Source: Treponema sp. (GTDB taxonomy: Bacteria > Spirochaetota > Spirochaetia > Treponematales > Treponemataceae). From it: 64,000 bases of DNA. Shown one piece after another: positions 34,793-42,499 of this stretch (positions are counted from its first letter, which is position 1; each line of letters starts with the position of its first letter). A model generated the notes under the pieces. That model did not search any database. It was not told the origin of the DNA and saw only the letters and a program-made list of their open reading frames with translations. Both the position numbers and the translations under genes were made by a program. The stretch covers positions 27,100-91,099 of the forward strand of contig JAEEVR010000009.1 in NCBI GenBank assembly GCA_016290995.1, written 5' to 3'.

Positions 34793-36094
34793 CTATTCCG
34801 CGTCTTTATGCGGCTTTCCTACCATTGTCCAGCAGACAATCATCGCAACGATGTAAAGCGCGATTGTGACGTAAAGGACGTTCTGGTAACCCACTGGGTT
34901 TACCTTTACGGCGCGGCCGTCGGCCAAAACTTTTTCTGTGAACTCGCCTGTGTGGCGCACGATCCAGCTGGCCATTTGGTTTCCGGTCAAGCCGGCGATG
35001 GCCCAGGCGCTAAGGCACATTCCGTGGACGGAAGAAATGCTCTTCATTCCAAAGTGGTCGCTGAGCAAAGTGGGAACGTTTGAAAATCCGCCGCCGTAGC
35101 CCGCGTTGACTACGATAAGAAGCGCGATGCACAAGGCCATAAGGACAGGCTCGGTTCCGTTTATGATGCCGCGTGTGGCGATGATGATTCCAGTGAACAA
35201 AATCGAAAGCGCGAAAATCCACTTGTAGATTGTGTTGCGGTCCTTGAGTCCGTCGGCGGCCGCGCTAAAGCCCAAGCGTCCGGCGGCGTTGGCGATGGCC
35301 GTTACCGTTCCAATCGCGCTGATTGTCATAAAGCCAAGGCCCGTTGTTTGCAAAATCGGCTTTTCCTGCGAGATGAGAGCCAAGCCGCAAGCGATGTTGA
35401 TGTAGAACATAATCCAAATGCCAAGGAACTCGCGGTTTGAAAAGCAAGTCTTGAAATTTGAGCCGAACTTTTTGAGGAACTCGCCGACCGTTTGCTTGTC
35501 GTGGGCTTCGACCCAGCCGGCCGGCTTTTTAAGAAGCAAGTGGCCGATGAACATCATCACGCAGTAAACGCCGCCCATAATCATGAACATATAGGCCGGG
35601 TTGTCGTCGCACCTTGCGACTATCGCCTGCATGATCGGAGTGGCGATTGCCTTGGCCGCTCCAAAGCCTGCGACAGCAAGGCCGGTGGCCAAGCCTTTTT
35701 TGTCCTTGAACCAAAGCATCAAGGTTTTTACGGGCGAAAGGTAGCCGGTTCCCAAACCGATTCCCATAATCACGCCGTAGCAAATCAAAACGCCGGGGAG
35801 GGACTTGGCCAAAATGCTGGCTCCAGTTCCAACCATTCCGACTGTAAAGAAAATCGTCGCGATCAAAGAGCTTTTGTGAATGTCTTTTTCTACAAAGTCG
35901 CCCAAAAAGGCGGCCGACATTCCCAAGAAGAAAATCGCCAAAGAGAAGGCCCACTCGACGTGGCTTTTGGGGCTGCCGATGTAGGCGGCGACTTCCTGGC
36001 TAAAAACAGACCAACAGTAAACTGTTCCGATGGAGCAGTGCAAGAGCAGCGCGGGGATGGCTCCGCGCAACCATTTGTTTTCAGGTAAATTCAT
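34793..36094 (-). CDS. Major facilitator transporter of the OFA (oxalate/formate antiporter) family
   Basis: 433 residues with 12 predicted membrane segments. It matches OFA members: WLRGAIPALLLHCSIGTVYCWSVF at the start, GVIMGIGLGTGYLSPVKTLM, WFKDKKGLATGLAVAGFGAA (the typical motif before helix 5), and the loop GGVYCVMMFIGHLLLK in the middle. The family exchanges small organic acids (oxalate, formate, pyruvate, lactate); the substrate is not inferable. Single gene, divergent from hisD, with its own terminator. Promoter TATAAT ends 8 bases before the ATG, no Shine-Dalgarno sequence, so probably leaderless. Confidence 0.9.
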   Translation of the reverse strand: MNLPENKWLRGAIPALLLHCSIGTVYCWSVFSQEVAAYIGSPKSHVEWAFSLAIFFLGMSAAFLGDFVEKDIHKSSLIATIFFTVGMVGTGASILAKSLPGVLICYGVIMGIGLGTGYLSPVKTLMLWFKDKKGLATGLAVAGFGAAKAIATPIMQAIVARCDDNPAYMFMIMGGVYCVMMFIGHLLLKKPAGWVEAHDKQTVGEFLKKFGSNFKTCFSNREFLGIWIMFYINIACGLALISQEKPILQTTGLGFMTISAIGTVTAIANAAGRLGFSAAADGLKDRNTIYKWIFALSILFTGIIIATRGIINGTEPVLMALCIALLIVVNAGYGGGFSNVPTLLSDHFGMKSISSVHGMCLSAWAIAGLTGNQMASWIVRHTGEFTEKVLADGRAVKVNPVGYQNVLYVTIALYIVAMIVCWTMVGKPHKDAE

Positions 36095-36102
36095 AATAGA
36101 AG

Positions 36103-36108
36103 ATTATA
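36103..36108 (-). promoter_or_regulatory. -10 box of the OFA transporter gene
   Basis: TATAAT on the minus strand ends 8 bases before the ATG; the -35 region is poor. Confidence 0.5.
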
Positions 36109-36156
36109 GCGCGTTTTAAGCAAATGCGCTAGTGTTTTTTGCGGGAGCGTCTGTGG

Positions 36157-36184
36157 TTGCAAAAACCTTTCTTTTGAGTATAAT
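36157..36184 (+). promoter_or_regulatory. Promoter of hisD-def-fmt
   Basis: TTGCAA, 16-base spacer, TATAAT, about 20 bases before the hisD ATG, which has GAGGAA in front. Unlike many promoters here it leaves room for a short leader. Confidence 0.65.
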
Positions 36185-36204
36185 AAAAACGCGAGGAATC
36201 CAAA

Positions 36205-37569
36205 ATGATAAAGATTGTTAAAGCATCCGAGTTGGAAGAAAGTTTTTTTGAGGGGCGCGACTTTGGCGAGTCCATTGACGTGGTCAAGGACGTCTTGCGC
36301 GACGTTAAGACGATGGGCGACAAGGCGTTGTCAGATTACGGCGCCAAGTTTGACGTTTCCGCTCCCTCGCATTTTGAGATTCCGCAAAACGAGCTTAAGG
36401 CCGCCGCCGAAAAAATGAAGCGCGAAAATCCCGGCCTCTACGAGTCCCTTTGCTATTCGCGCGACTTGGCCAAAAAGTTTGCCGAGCGCCAGCGCGAGTC
36501 TTTTGACGAATTTGAAATTGAATTGGCTCCCGGACTTTTTACCGGCCAAAAAAACATTCCCGTTGACCGCGCGGGCGTTTACGTTCCGGCGGGCCGCTTT
36601 CCGCTTTTGTCAACCGTAATCATGACAGTCGTTCCTGCAAAGGCGGCGGGCGTTGGCCAAGTGGTTATGTGCACTCCGCCCCGCGTTCACCCCGACGATT
36701 TGGAGGACGCCAAGGCGCAAGGATCCGGCGTTCCGGGAAAGCCCTTTGTCGGAGGAAAGCCTTACGCCGACGAGGGAATCATGGCCGCCGCCTGCATTTG
36801 CGGCGCTGACAAAGTTTACGCTTGCGGAGGAGCGCAGGCCATCGGAGCGATGGCTTTTGGAACGGAATCAATTCCCAAGGCTGACGTTGTTGTAGGACCT
36901 GGAAACAAGTTTGTCGCCGAAGCCAAGCGTCTTATTTACGGAACGGTTGGAATCGACATGCTTGCCGGCCCCACCGAAGTTTTTGCAATCGCCGACGAAA
37001 GCGCCAATCCCAAGTGGCTTGCCGCAGACTTGCTCGCGCAGGCTGAGCACGACGTCGTCGCGCAACCGCTCCTTGCAACCGACAGCGAGGAATTGGCCAA
37101 GGCCGTTCAGGAAGAAATCGAAGAGCAGCTAAAAGATTTGCCCACGGCGGAGACCGCGCGAAAGAGCGTTGACACTTATGGAAAAATAATCGTAACGTCT
37201 TCTATAGAAGAGGCGTGCGAGATCGCGAACAAAAAAGCGCCGGAGCACTTGGAGCTTGCGATGGACGCCGGCGAAAAATTGGGAGCGGCAAAAAAGCTTG
37301 TCCACAATTACGGCTCGCTTTTTATCGGGCATGGAGCGGCGGAAGTCTTTGGCGACTACGCGGCCGGTTTGAACCACACGCTTCCCACAAGCGGCTCTGC
37401 GAAATTTACAGGCGGCTTAAGCGTCCGCGCTTTTATAAAAACTGTAACGACTCTTAGAACGATAGAAGGAAAGGAAGGCGCTTTGGCCAGCGCCAAGGCC
37501 GCCGGCATTTTGGGCGACGCCGAAGGTTTGGCCGCCCACGCGCGCGCCGCAAGGATAAGAATATGCTAA
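36205..37569 (+). CDS. hisD: Histidinol dehydrogenase
   Basis: Last two steps of histidine synthesis, histidinol to histidine with two NAD. 454 residues. Characteristic motifs: VDRAGVYVPAGRFPLLSTVI, GGAQAIGAMAFGTESIP, VVGPGNKFVAEAKRLIYG, GPTEVFAIAD, LLAQAEHD (zinc Gln and His), APEHLEL (catalytic Glu-His), LNHTLPTSG and LSVRAF. The usual GPNHVLPT is GLNHTLPT, which keeps the zinc/catalytic His. Its end overlaps the start of def by 7 bases, which puts an amino-acid gene in front of the formyl-Met processing pair def-fmt. Confidence 0.96.
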   Translation: MIKIVKASELEESFFEGRDFGESIDVVKDVLRDVKTMGDKALSDYGAKFDVSAPSHFEIPQNELKAAAEKMKRENPGLYESLCYSRDLAKKFAERQRESFDEFEIELAPGLFTGQKNIPVDRAGVYVPAGRFPLLSTVIMTVVPAKAAGVGQVVMCTPPRVHPDDLEDAKAQGSGVPGKPFVGGKPYADEGIMAAACICGADKVYACGGAQAIGAMAFGTESIPKADVVVGPGNKFVAEAKRLIYGTVGIDMLAGPTEVFAIADESANPKWLAADLLAQAEHDVVAQPLLATDSEELAKAVQEEIEEQLKDLPTAETARKSVDTYGKIIVTSSIEEACEIANKKAPEHLELAMDAGEKLGAAKKLVHNYGSLFIGHGAAEVFGDYAAGLNHTLPTSGSAKFTGGLSVRAFIKTVTTLRTIEGKEGALASAKAAGILGDAEGLAAHARAARIRIC

Positions 37570-38156
37570 AGATTTACAAGCTTGGCGAAGAAGTTTTGCG
37601 CCAAAAATCCGTTCCGATTAAGGACGAAGAAATCAACGACGAACTCCGCGCTCTTGCCGAAGAAATGTTTGAGACGATGGACGCCGCCAACGGAGTGGGC
37701 CTTGCTTGCCCGCAAATCGGAAAGAACATCCGTATGTTCGTAGCGATGGCTGATGACGACGTCAGGCGCGTTTTTATCAATCCGCAAATCATCGCCACTT
37801 CCGACGACTCCGTTCCTTACGAGGAAGGCTGCCTTAGCGTTCCGCAAGTTTACGAGAACATAATGCGTCCGTCAAAAGTGACTGTGCAGGCGCAAGACCA
37901 AAACGGAAAAAAGTTCACGCTTGAAGCGGAAGGCCTTTTGGCGCGCATCGTTCAGCACGAAAACGACCATCTTGACGGCGTGATTTTCATCGACCGCGGA
38001 GACGCCGACTTTGCCAAGAAGACCGCGGAACAGTTTGCCAAGCGCGCCGAGCGGGCCGAAAAAAAAGCCGCCGAAAAAGAAGCCAAGGCAAAAAAAATCG
38101 CCGCCAAGATCGCCGCAAAAAAAGCGGCCAAGGAAGCCAAGAAAAACAATGCTTAA
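37563..38156 (+). CDS. def: Peptide deformylase with a long Lys/Ala/Glu tail
   Basis: Removes the formyl group from the N-terminal Met of nascent proteins. 197 residues. The three metal-site motifs are GVGLACPQIG (GxGLAAPQ), EEGCLSVP and QHENDHLDG. The last ~45 residues (from AEQFAKRAERAEKKAAEKEA on) are a helix of Lys, Ala and Glu that other deformylases lack; the E. coli enzyme binds the ribosome with a C-terminal helix, so this may enhance RNA or ribosome contact. It overlaps both hisD and fmt, and with fmt it forms the usual translation-initiation pair. Confidence 0.96.
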   Translation: MLKIYKLGEEVLRQKSVPIKDEEINDELRALAEEMFETMDAANGVGLACPQIGKNIRMFVAMADDDVRRVFINPQIIATSDDSVPYEEGCLSVPQVYENIMRPSKVTVQAQDQNGKKFTLEAEGLLARIVQHENDHLDGVIFIDRGDADFAKKTAEQFAKRAERAEKKAAEKEAKAKKIAAKIAAKKAAKEAKKNNA

Positions 38157-39114
38157 AATTTTATACGCCGGAAGTCCGGCTCCAGCCGCGACAACTTTGC
38201 GCCTCTTGCTTGACAGGCAAGCCCAAGACGGCTGGCAAATTGCGGGCGTGTTGACCAATCCGCCCAGCGCCAAGGGCAGGCATAAAGAGCTTGTCCCGAC
38301 CGACGTCGGAGCGTTGGCGGCCGAGCGTGGCATTCCGGTTTTTTGCCCGCAAAAGTTGGACGCGGCCGCGCGGGAACAAATTGCCGCCCAAGGCTTTGAC
38401 GCGCTTGTCTGCTTTGCCTACGGGAAAATTTTCGGGCCAAAATTTTTGTCGCTCTTTATGGCGGGCGGGGTCAACGTGCATCCGTCGCTTTTGCCCAAGT
38501 ACCGGGGAGCCACTCCCGTTCCCGCGGCGATTTTAAATTGCGACAAAGAGACCGGCGTAACAGTCCAGACTTTGGCGCTGGGCATGGACGAAGGCGAAAT
38601 TTTGGCGCAAGAAAAAATCGCGCTTGACGGAACGGAAACCACCGACAGCCTTTTGGACAAAAGCGCCCAAATCGCCGCCGCTTTGCTTGAAGGCCTTTTG
38701 CGCGACACTGCCGCCGCATCTTCCTTCCCAAAAGGAAAGCCGCAAGAAGGCGAGCCTAGCTACACCAAGACAATTTCAAAAGACGACGCCCTTATAAATT
38801 GGAACGACTCCGCCGTAAAAATCGCGGCGGCTGTCCGCGCCTACACAAGCGAGCCCGGCTCTTGGACAAGAATCGGCGGCGAGACTGGCGAAACGCTAAA
38901 GATTTTAAAAGCCGCGCCTCTCGGTCTTGCTGACGATTTTGCTTCGTTGCCCGCCGGAACTGTGGCGGCCTTTGACAAAAAGCAAGGCATTCTCATAAAG
39001 TGCGGCCAAGGCGTTCTTTGCGTCACCGAGCTGCAGCGCCAGCAAAAAAAAGCGATGGGCTACAAAGACTTTATGAACGGCGCCCGCGACTTTGTCGGAA
39101 CGCGGCTGGTCTAA
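38149..39114 (+). CDS. fmt: Methionyl-tRNA formyltransferase
   Basis: Formylates initiator Met-tRNA using 10-formyl-THF. 321 residues. N-terminal domain with LKILYAGSPAPAATTLRLL, folate site VNVHPSLLPKYRGATPVPAAILN (catalytic Asn, His and the SLLPxYRG signature) and GMDEGEIL with the catalytic Asp. The C-terminal OB-like domain follows. Start chosen at the ATG at 38149, overlapping the def stop by 8 bases; an upstream in-frame start would add 46 basic residues that merely mirror the deformylase tail in another frame. Confidence 0.95.
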   Translation: MLKILYAGSPAPAATTLRLLLDRQAQDGWQIAGVLTNPPSAKGRHKELVPTDVGALAAERGIPVFCPQKLDAAAREQIAAQGFDALVCFAYGKIFGPKFLSLFMAGGVNVHPSLLPKYRGATPVPAAILNCDKETGVTVQTLALGMDEGEILAQEKIALDGTETTDSLLDKSAQIAAALLEGLLRDTAAASSFPKGKPQEGEPSYTKTISKDDALINWNDSAVKIAAAVRAYTSEPGSWTRIGGETGETLKILKAAPLGLADDFASLPAGTVAAFDKKQGILIKCGQGVLCVTELQRQQKKAMGYKDFMNGARDFVGTRLV

Positions 39115-39135
39115 GGGCGTCCGCGCCTTTTAGTC

Positions 39136-39164
39136 TTGCAAACGCTTTGTCTTTGCGCTAAAAT
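39136..39164 (+). promoter_or_regulatory. Leaderless-type promoter of the PASTA gene
   Basis: TTGCAA, 17-base spacer, TAAAAT; the -10 ends 7 bases before the ATG at 39172. No Shine-Dalgarno sequence. Confidence 0.62.
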
Positions 39165-39171
39165 CGTTCCC

Positions 39172-40281
39172 ATGGACATTAAAAACAAAATAAAAGACGC
39201 TGGAATCTCTTTAAACGAAATGGAAGCGGACTTGCAGAAAAGCGCGCCCGCTTTTGCCGCTTATACAATCGCGGCCTTTGTGTTGATGTTTATCACGGCG
39301 CTTGCCGTTTTCTTTTTTTCCAACAAGGGCTACGAGCAGGTTTTGGTTCCCAATGTTACGGGAAAAACTTTGACTCGCGCCTTGCTTGAGATGCAGGAAA
39401 AAGAGCTTTATCCAAAATTGCAGTTGCGCTACAGCGACCTTCCCGGCCAGGCCGGACAGGTTCTTTCGCAGAATCCCCGCGCGGGCAGCATCGTAAAGGC
39501 CGGCCGCAGAATCACGCTTGTCGTTAGCCGCGGCGTTATGATCGACCACATCGGCAATTACGTCGGAACGAATCTCGACGCGCTCAAAAACAAGTTGGAC
39601 GCGCTTTACGGCGGCGTTGAAACTCCGCAAATAACAATTGGAACTCCAGTCTTTAAAATGGACGCCGCTCCGATCGGAACAATCTTGGAGCAGGATCCGC
39701 CGGAAGGAACTCCCATCACTCAGCCGGTGGAATTGCAGCTTATCGTTTCTAGCGGCCCCACCGCTCCCCGAGTGTCAGTGCAAAATTACGTTGGAAAAAC
39801 AATCGCCGAGATTTTGGAAGGAATGGGAACGACTCCCTTGCTTTTTGAATTTACAAGCCACATCGCTACCGGCGACGAAATTCCCGGAACGGTTGTAAGC
39901 CAGTCCGAGCCGGAAAATTCCCAGGTCGACGAGTACTCAAAAATATCGCTTGAGTTTGCCTTGCCCGAATTGAACACGGCTTATAGCGGAGACACAATCG
40001 TTGACGCCGACATCAAGGGCCGCACCGAAGACGAAGTTGCCGGCGTTAAGAAAACCGATTCTTCAAAATGGACAAACGGAATTTTCTCCGCAAAAGTTTC
40101 GCGCTATCCGCTTGCCGTTCCCGTAAAGTTGGAAGCCTTTCCGCCGGAGGGAGCGTCGTACACTGTCGCTTCGTTCAACCACATTGGAGGCGAGATTACT
40201 GTTCCATACGCGGTGCCGCACGGAACGACTCTTGCGCTTAGCGTTTTGAACCAAGAAAAGGAGCGGCTTACCGTTCAATAA
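39172..40281 (+). CDS. Membrane-anchored PASTA-repeat protein
   Basis: 369 residues. Short cytoplasmic N-terminus, one membrane helix (AAYTIAAFVLMFITALAVFFF, about residues 28-48), then three PASTA domains outside: VLVPNVTGKTLTRALLEMQE with a second strand and SRGV end; MIDHIGNYVGTNLDALKNKL; and RVSVQNYVGKTIAEILEGMG. A C-terminal domain of about 100 residues follows. PASTA domains bind peptidoglycan fragments or beta-lactams, usually in penicillin-binding proteins and Ser/Thr kinases; here there is no kinase domain on the inside. It starts a cluster with aroDE, rpiA and an RluA enzyme four bases downstream. It could sense cell-wall status. Confidence 0.88.
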   Translation: MDIKNKIKDAGISLNEMEADLQKSAPAFAAYTIAAFVLMFITALAVFFFSNKGYEQVLVPNVTGKTLTRALLEMQEKELYPKLQLRYSDLPGQAGQVLSQNPRAGSIVKAGRRITLVVSRGVMIDHIGNYVGTNLDALKNKLDALYGGVETPQITIGTPVFKMDAAPIGTILEQDPPEGTPITQPVELQLIVSSGPTAPRVSVQNYVGKTIAEILEGMGTTPLLFEFTSHIATGDEIPGTVVSQSEPENSQVDEYSKISLEFALPELNTAYSGDTIVDADIKGRTEDEVAGVKKTDSSKWTNGIFSAKVSRYPLAVPVKLEAFPPEGASYTVASFNHIGGEITVPYAVPHGTTLALSVLNQEKERLTVQ

Positions 40282-40284
40282 AAA

Positions 40285-41799
40285 ATGCAAAGTCCTAAAA
40301 TTTGCCTGACCCTTACAGGAAAAACGATAAAAGAAAATTTGGAGTTGGTTCGCCGCTACAGGCCTTACGTTGACTTGCTTGAGCTGCGCGCCGACTTTCT
40401 TGACGAAGACGAAAGCCTTCATGTTAGAAAATTTCCTGAGCTGGCAAAGATGCCTTGCATTTTGACAATCCGCCGCCGCGTTGACGGCGGAAAATACGTT
40501 GCCGGCGAAAGTTCGCGAACGATGCTTTTTGCGCGCGCGATGGCTTTTGCCGACGACCAAAATCCCGAACGCAATTTTCAATACGTAGACTTTGAGGAAG
40601 ACTTTCACGTTCCAAGCTTGCAAGACGCGGCGCTCGCTTTTGGAACGAAAATCATTCGCAGCCTTCACTGTATGAACGAACCGGTTCACGACATCATCAA
40701 GCGCTGCGACGAGATGCGAAAGACCGGCTACGAAATTCCTAAAATCGCTTTTATGCCAAAAACTTTGGCCGACGTGAAAAACCTTTTTTACGAAACGCGC
40801 GACTTTACCAAGTACGAGCACATTCTTTGCGCGATGGGGCCGATGGGAATCGTTTCAAGAATCTTGGCCTACAAAACCCATTCATTTTTGACATACACTT
40901 CCGCCGACAGCGTTAGCAACGAGTTGAAGACGATCGGCCATATAGATCCGATTATGATGAATCAAGTCTACCACTTTAAGGACTTGAACGACAAAACTTC
41001 GATTTACGGAATCACCGGTTGGCCGCTTGTAAAAACCGACAGCCCGTTCTTGCACAACCAGGGCTACGTCAACCATTTTATGAACGCGGTTTACATTCCG
41101 ATTCCTTCGGCGGACATCCACCAAACAATTGAATTTGCAAACGAGATAGGCGTAAAGGGAATGTCCGTCACCGTTCCGCATAAGGAAGCGGTTGTAAACG
41201 AGCTTTTTGAAGTTGACGACAGGGTGCGCGAAATTTCCGCGTCCAACACGATCGTCCGCAAGAACGACAAGTGGTACGGCTACAACACAGATTGTTCCGG
41301 CTTTTCAAAAGCGCTTTTGGATTTTACTGGATTCAAGAATTTAAGGCATAAAAGGGTTGCGATTATCGGAGCGGGAGGAGCCAGCCGAGCGATTGCCTAC
41401 GCGGTGAAAATGCTTGGCGGCAAGGCTTGCGTCTTTAACCGAACGCCGCTGCGCGCAAAGTCAGTCGCGGATATGTTTGGTTTTGAATACTCGCAGCTTT
41501 CGGCCGACGCGATTCCTTTGATTGAAAAATATTCCGACGTGATTATACAAACCACTTCCGCCGGAATGAATTCAAGCGAGCCGAGCAATTCGCAAAACGA
41601 TCCCCTTTACTTTTATCGTTGGACGGGCAACGAACTTTTGTTTGACATCGTTTACACGCCCAAGGTCACTCCGATTATGGAGCGCGCGCAAGAAGCGGGC
41701 TGCAAAGTTTGCAACGGCGAGGCGATGCTAAAATACCAAGCTTACGAACAATTCAAAATATTCACCGGAGTCGATTATGAAGAAATTAAGTCAGAATGA
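40285..41799 (+). CDS. aroDE: Bifunctional 3-dehydroquinate dehydratase / shikimate dehydrogenase
   Basis: 504 residues catalysing steps 3 and 4 of the shikimate pathway. N-terminal type I dehydroquinase (about 1-220): VDLLELRADFLDE, KIIRSLHCM with the catalytic His, and IPKIAFMPK with the Schiff-base lysine. C-terminal shikimate dehydrogenase (about 230-504): GITGWPLVKTDSPFLHNQGY (shikimate-binding region), SVTVPHKEAV (catalytic Lys), YNTDCSGF, VAIIGAGGASRAIA (NADP) and VFNRTP. The usual HS-S shikimate serines are partly changed (KT-S). This fusion occurs in plants and chlamydiae and some spirochaetes. Co-transcribed with PASTA upstream and rpiA, which starts 23 bases inside its end. Confidence 0.95.
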   Translation: MQSPKICLTLTGKTIKENLELVRRYRPYVDLLELRADFLDEDESLHVRKFPELAKMPCILTIRRRVDGGKYVAGESSRTMLFARAMAFADDQNPERNFQYVDFEEDFHVPSLQDAALAFGTKIIRSLHCMNEPVHDIIKRCDEMRKTGYEIPKIAFMPKTLADVKNLFYETRDFTKYEHILCAMGPMGIVSRILAYKTHSFLTYTSADSVSNELKTIGHIDPIMMNQVYHFKDLNDKTSIYGITGWPLVKTDSPFLHNQGYVNHFMNAVYIPIPSADIHQTIEFANEIGVKGMSVTVPHKEAVVNELFEVDDRVREISASNTIVRKNDKWYGYNTDCSGFSKALLDFTGFKNLRHKRVAIIGAGGASRAIAYAVKMLGGKACVFNRTPLRAKSVADMFGFEYSQLSADAIPLIEKYSDVIIQTTSAGMNSSEPSNSQNDPLYFYRWTGNELLFDIVYTPKVTPIMERAQEAGCKVCNGEAMLKYQAYEQFKIFTGVDYEEIKSE

Positions 41800-42499
41800 G
41801 CAAAAGGAACTTGTGGCGCGGACGGCGATCGACACGCTTATCGAACAGAAAAAAATTTTTAGCGGAATGAAAATCGGTTTGGGCACCGGCTCGACGGCGA
41901 TGCCTGCGGTCCGCCGTTTGGCCGAGCGAATCGCCGACGGAACATTGCGCGACATTAAGGCCGTCGTCACAAGCTTCCAGACCCAGTTGGCTTGCGAAGA
42001 TTTTGGAATCCCCGTTTATTCATTGAACGACAAGGCGATCGGCGGAAAGTTGGACTTGGCCATTGACGGCGCCGACGAAATCGCTCCCGACAAGGCGGTG
42101 ATAAAAGGCGGCGGCGCGGCGCTCCTTCGCGAAAAAATCGTCGAATACAATGCCAAGACTTTTGTCGTTATTGGAGACGCTTCAAAAGCCGTAAAGTCGC
42201 TTGGAACAAAGTTCCCATTGCCGGTTGAGATAATCGCCGACGCTCGCGTTCCCGTTCAAAAAGCGATAGAAAAACTTGGCGGAAAATGCGTCTTGCGCCA
42301 GGGCGTAAAAAAAGCCGGCCCGGTAATCACCGACAACGGAAACCAAATACTTGACGTTTTGTGGGAAAAGCCGGTTGACCCAAAAGCGATGGAAAAGAAA
42401 TTGAACGAAATTGTTGGAGTTGTAGAAAACGGCTTCTTTACAAAAAACCGCCCGATGGTTTTTGTAGCCACTGAAGACGGCCATGTTCGCTCCCTTTGA
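41777..42499 (+). CDS. rpiA: Ribose-5-phosphate isomerase A
   Basis: Interconverts ribose-5-phosphate and ribulose-5-phosphate in the pentose phosphate pathway. 240 residues with IGLGTGSTA (phosphate-binding), AIDGADEIAP (active-site Asp), KGGGAALLREKIVE (catalytic Glu) and FVVIGDASKAV, VEIIADA, then DNGNQILDV. Its first 23 bases overlap the aroDE end and its last 17 bases overlap the RluA-like gene, so all are one operon. Start at the ATG at 41777 preceded by AGTCGATT; ribosomes may re-initiate from aroDE. Confidence 0.96.
   Translation: MKKLSQNEQKELVARTAIDTLIEQKKIFSGMKIGLGTGSTAMPAVRRLAERIADGTLRDIKAVVTSFQTQLACEDFGIPVYSLNDKAIGGKLDLAIDGADEIAPDKAVIKGGGAALLREKIVEYNAKTFVVIGDASKAVKSLGTKFPLPVEIIADARVPVQKAIEKLGGKCVLRQGVKKAGPVITDNGNQILDVLWEKPVDPKAMEKKLNEIVGVVENGFFTKNRPMVFVATEDGHVRSL

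Noticed and set aside
38011..38148. 46-codon upstream extension of fmt
   Set aside because: Basic, Pro/Arg-rich residues are the out-of-frame reading of the deformylase Lys/Ala tail; the ATG at 38149 gives the normal N-terminus.
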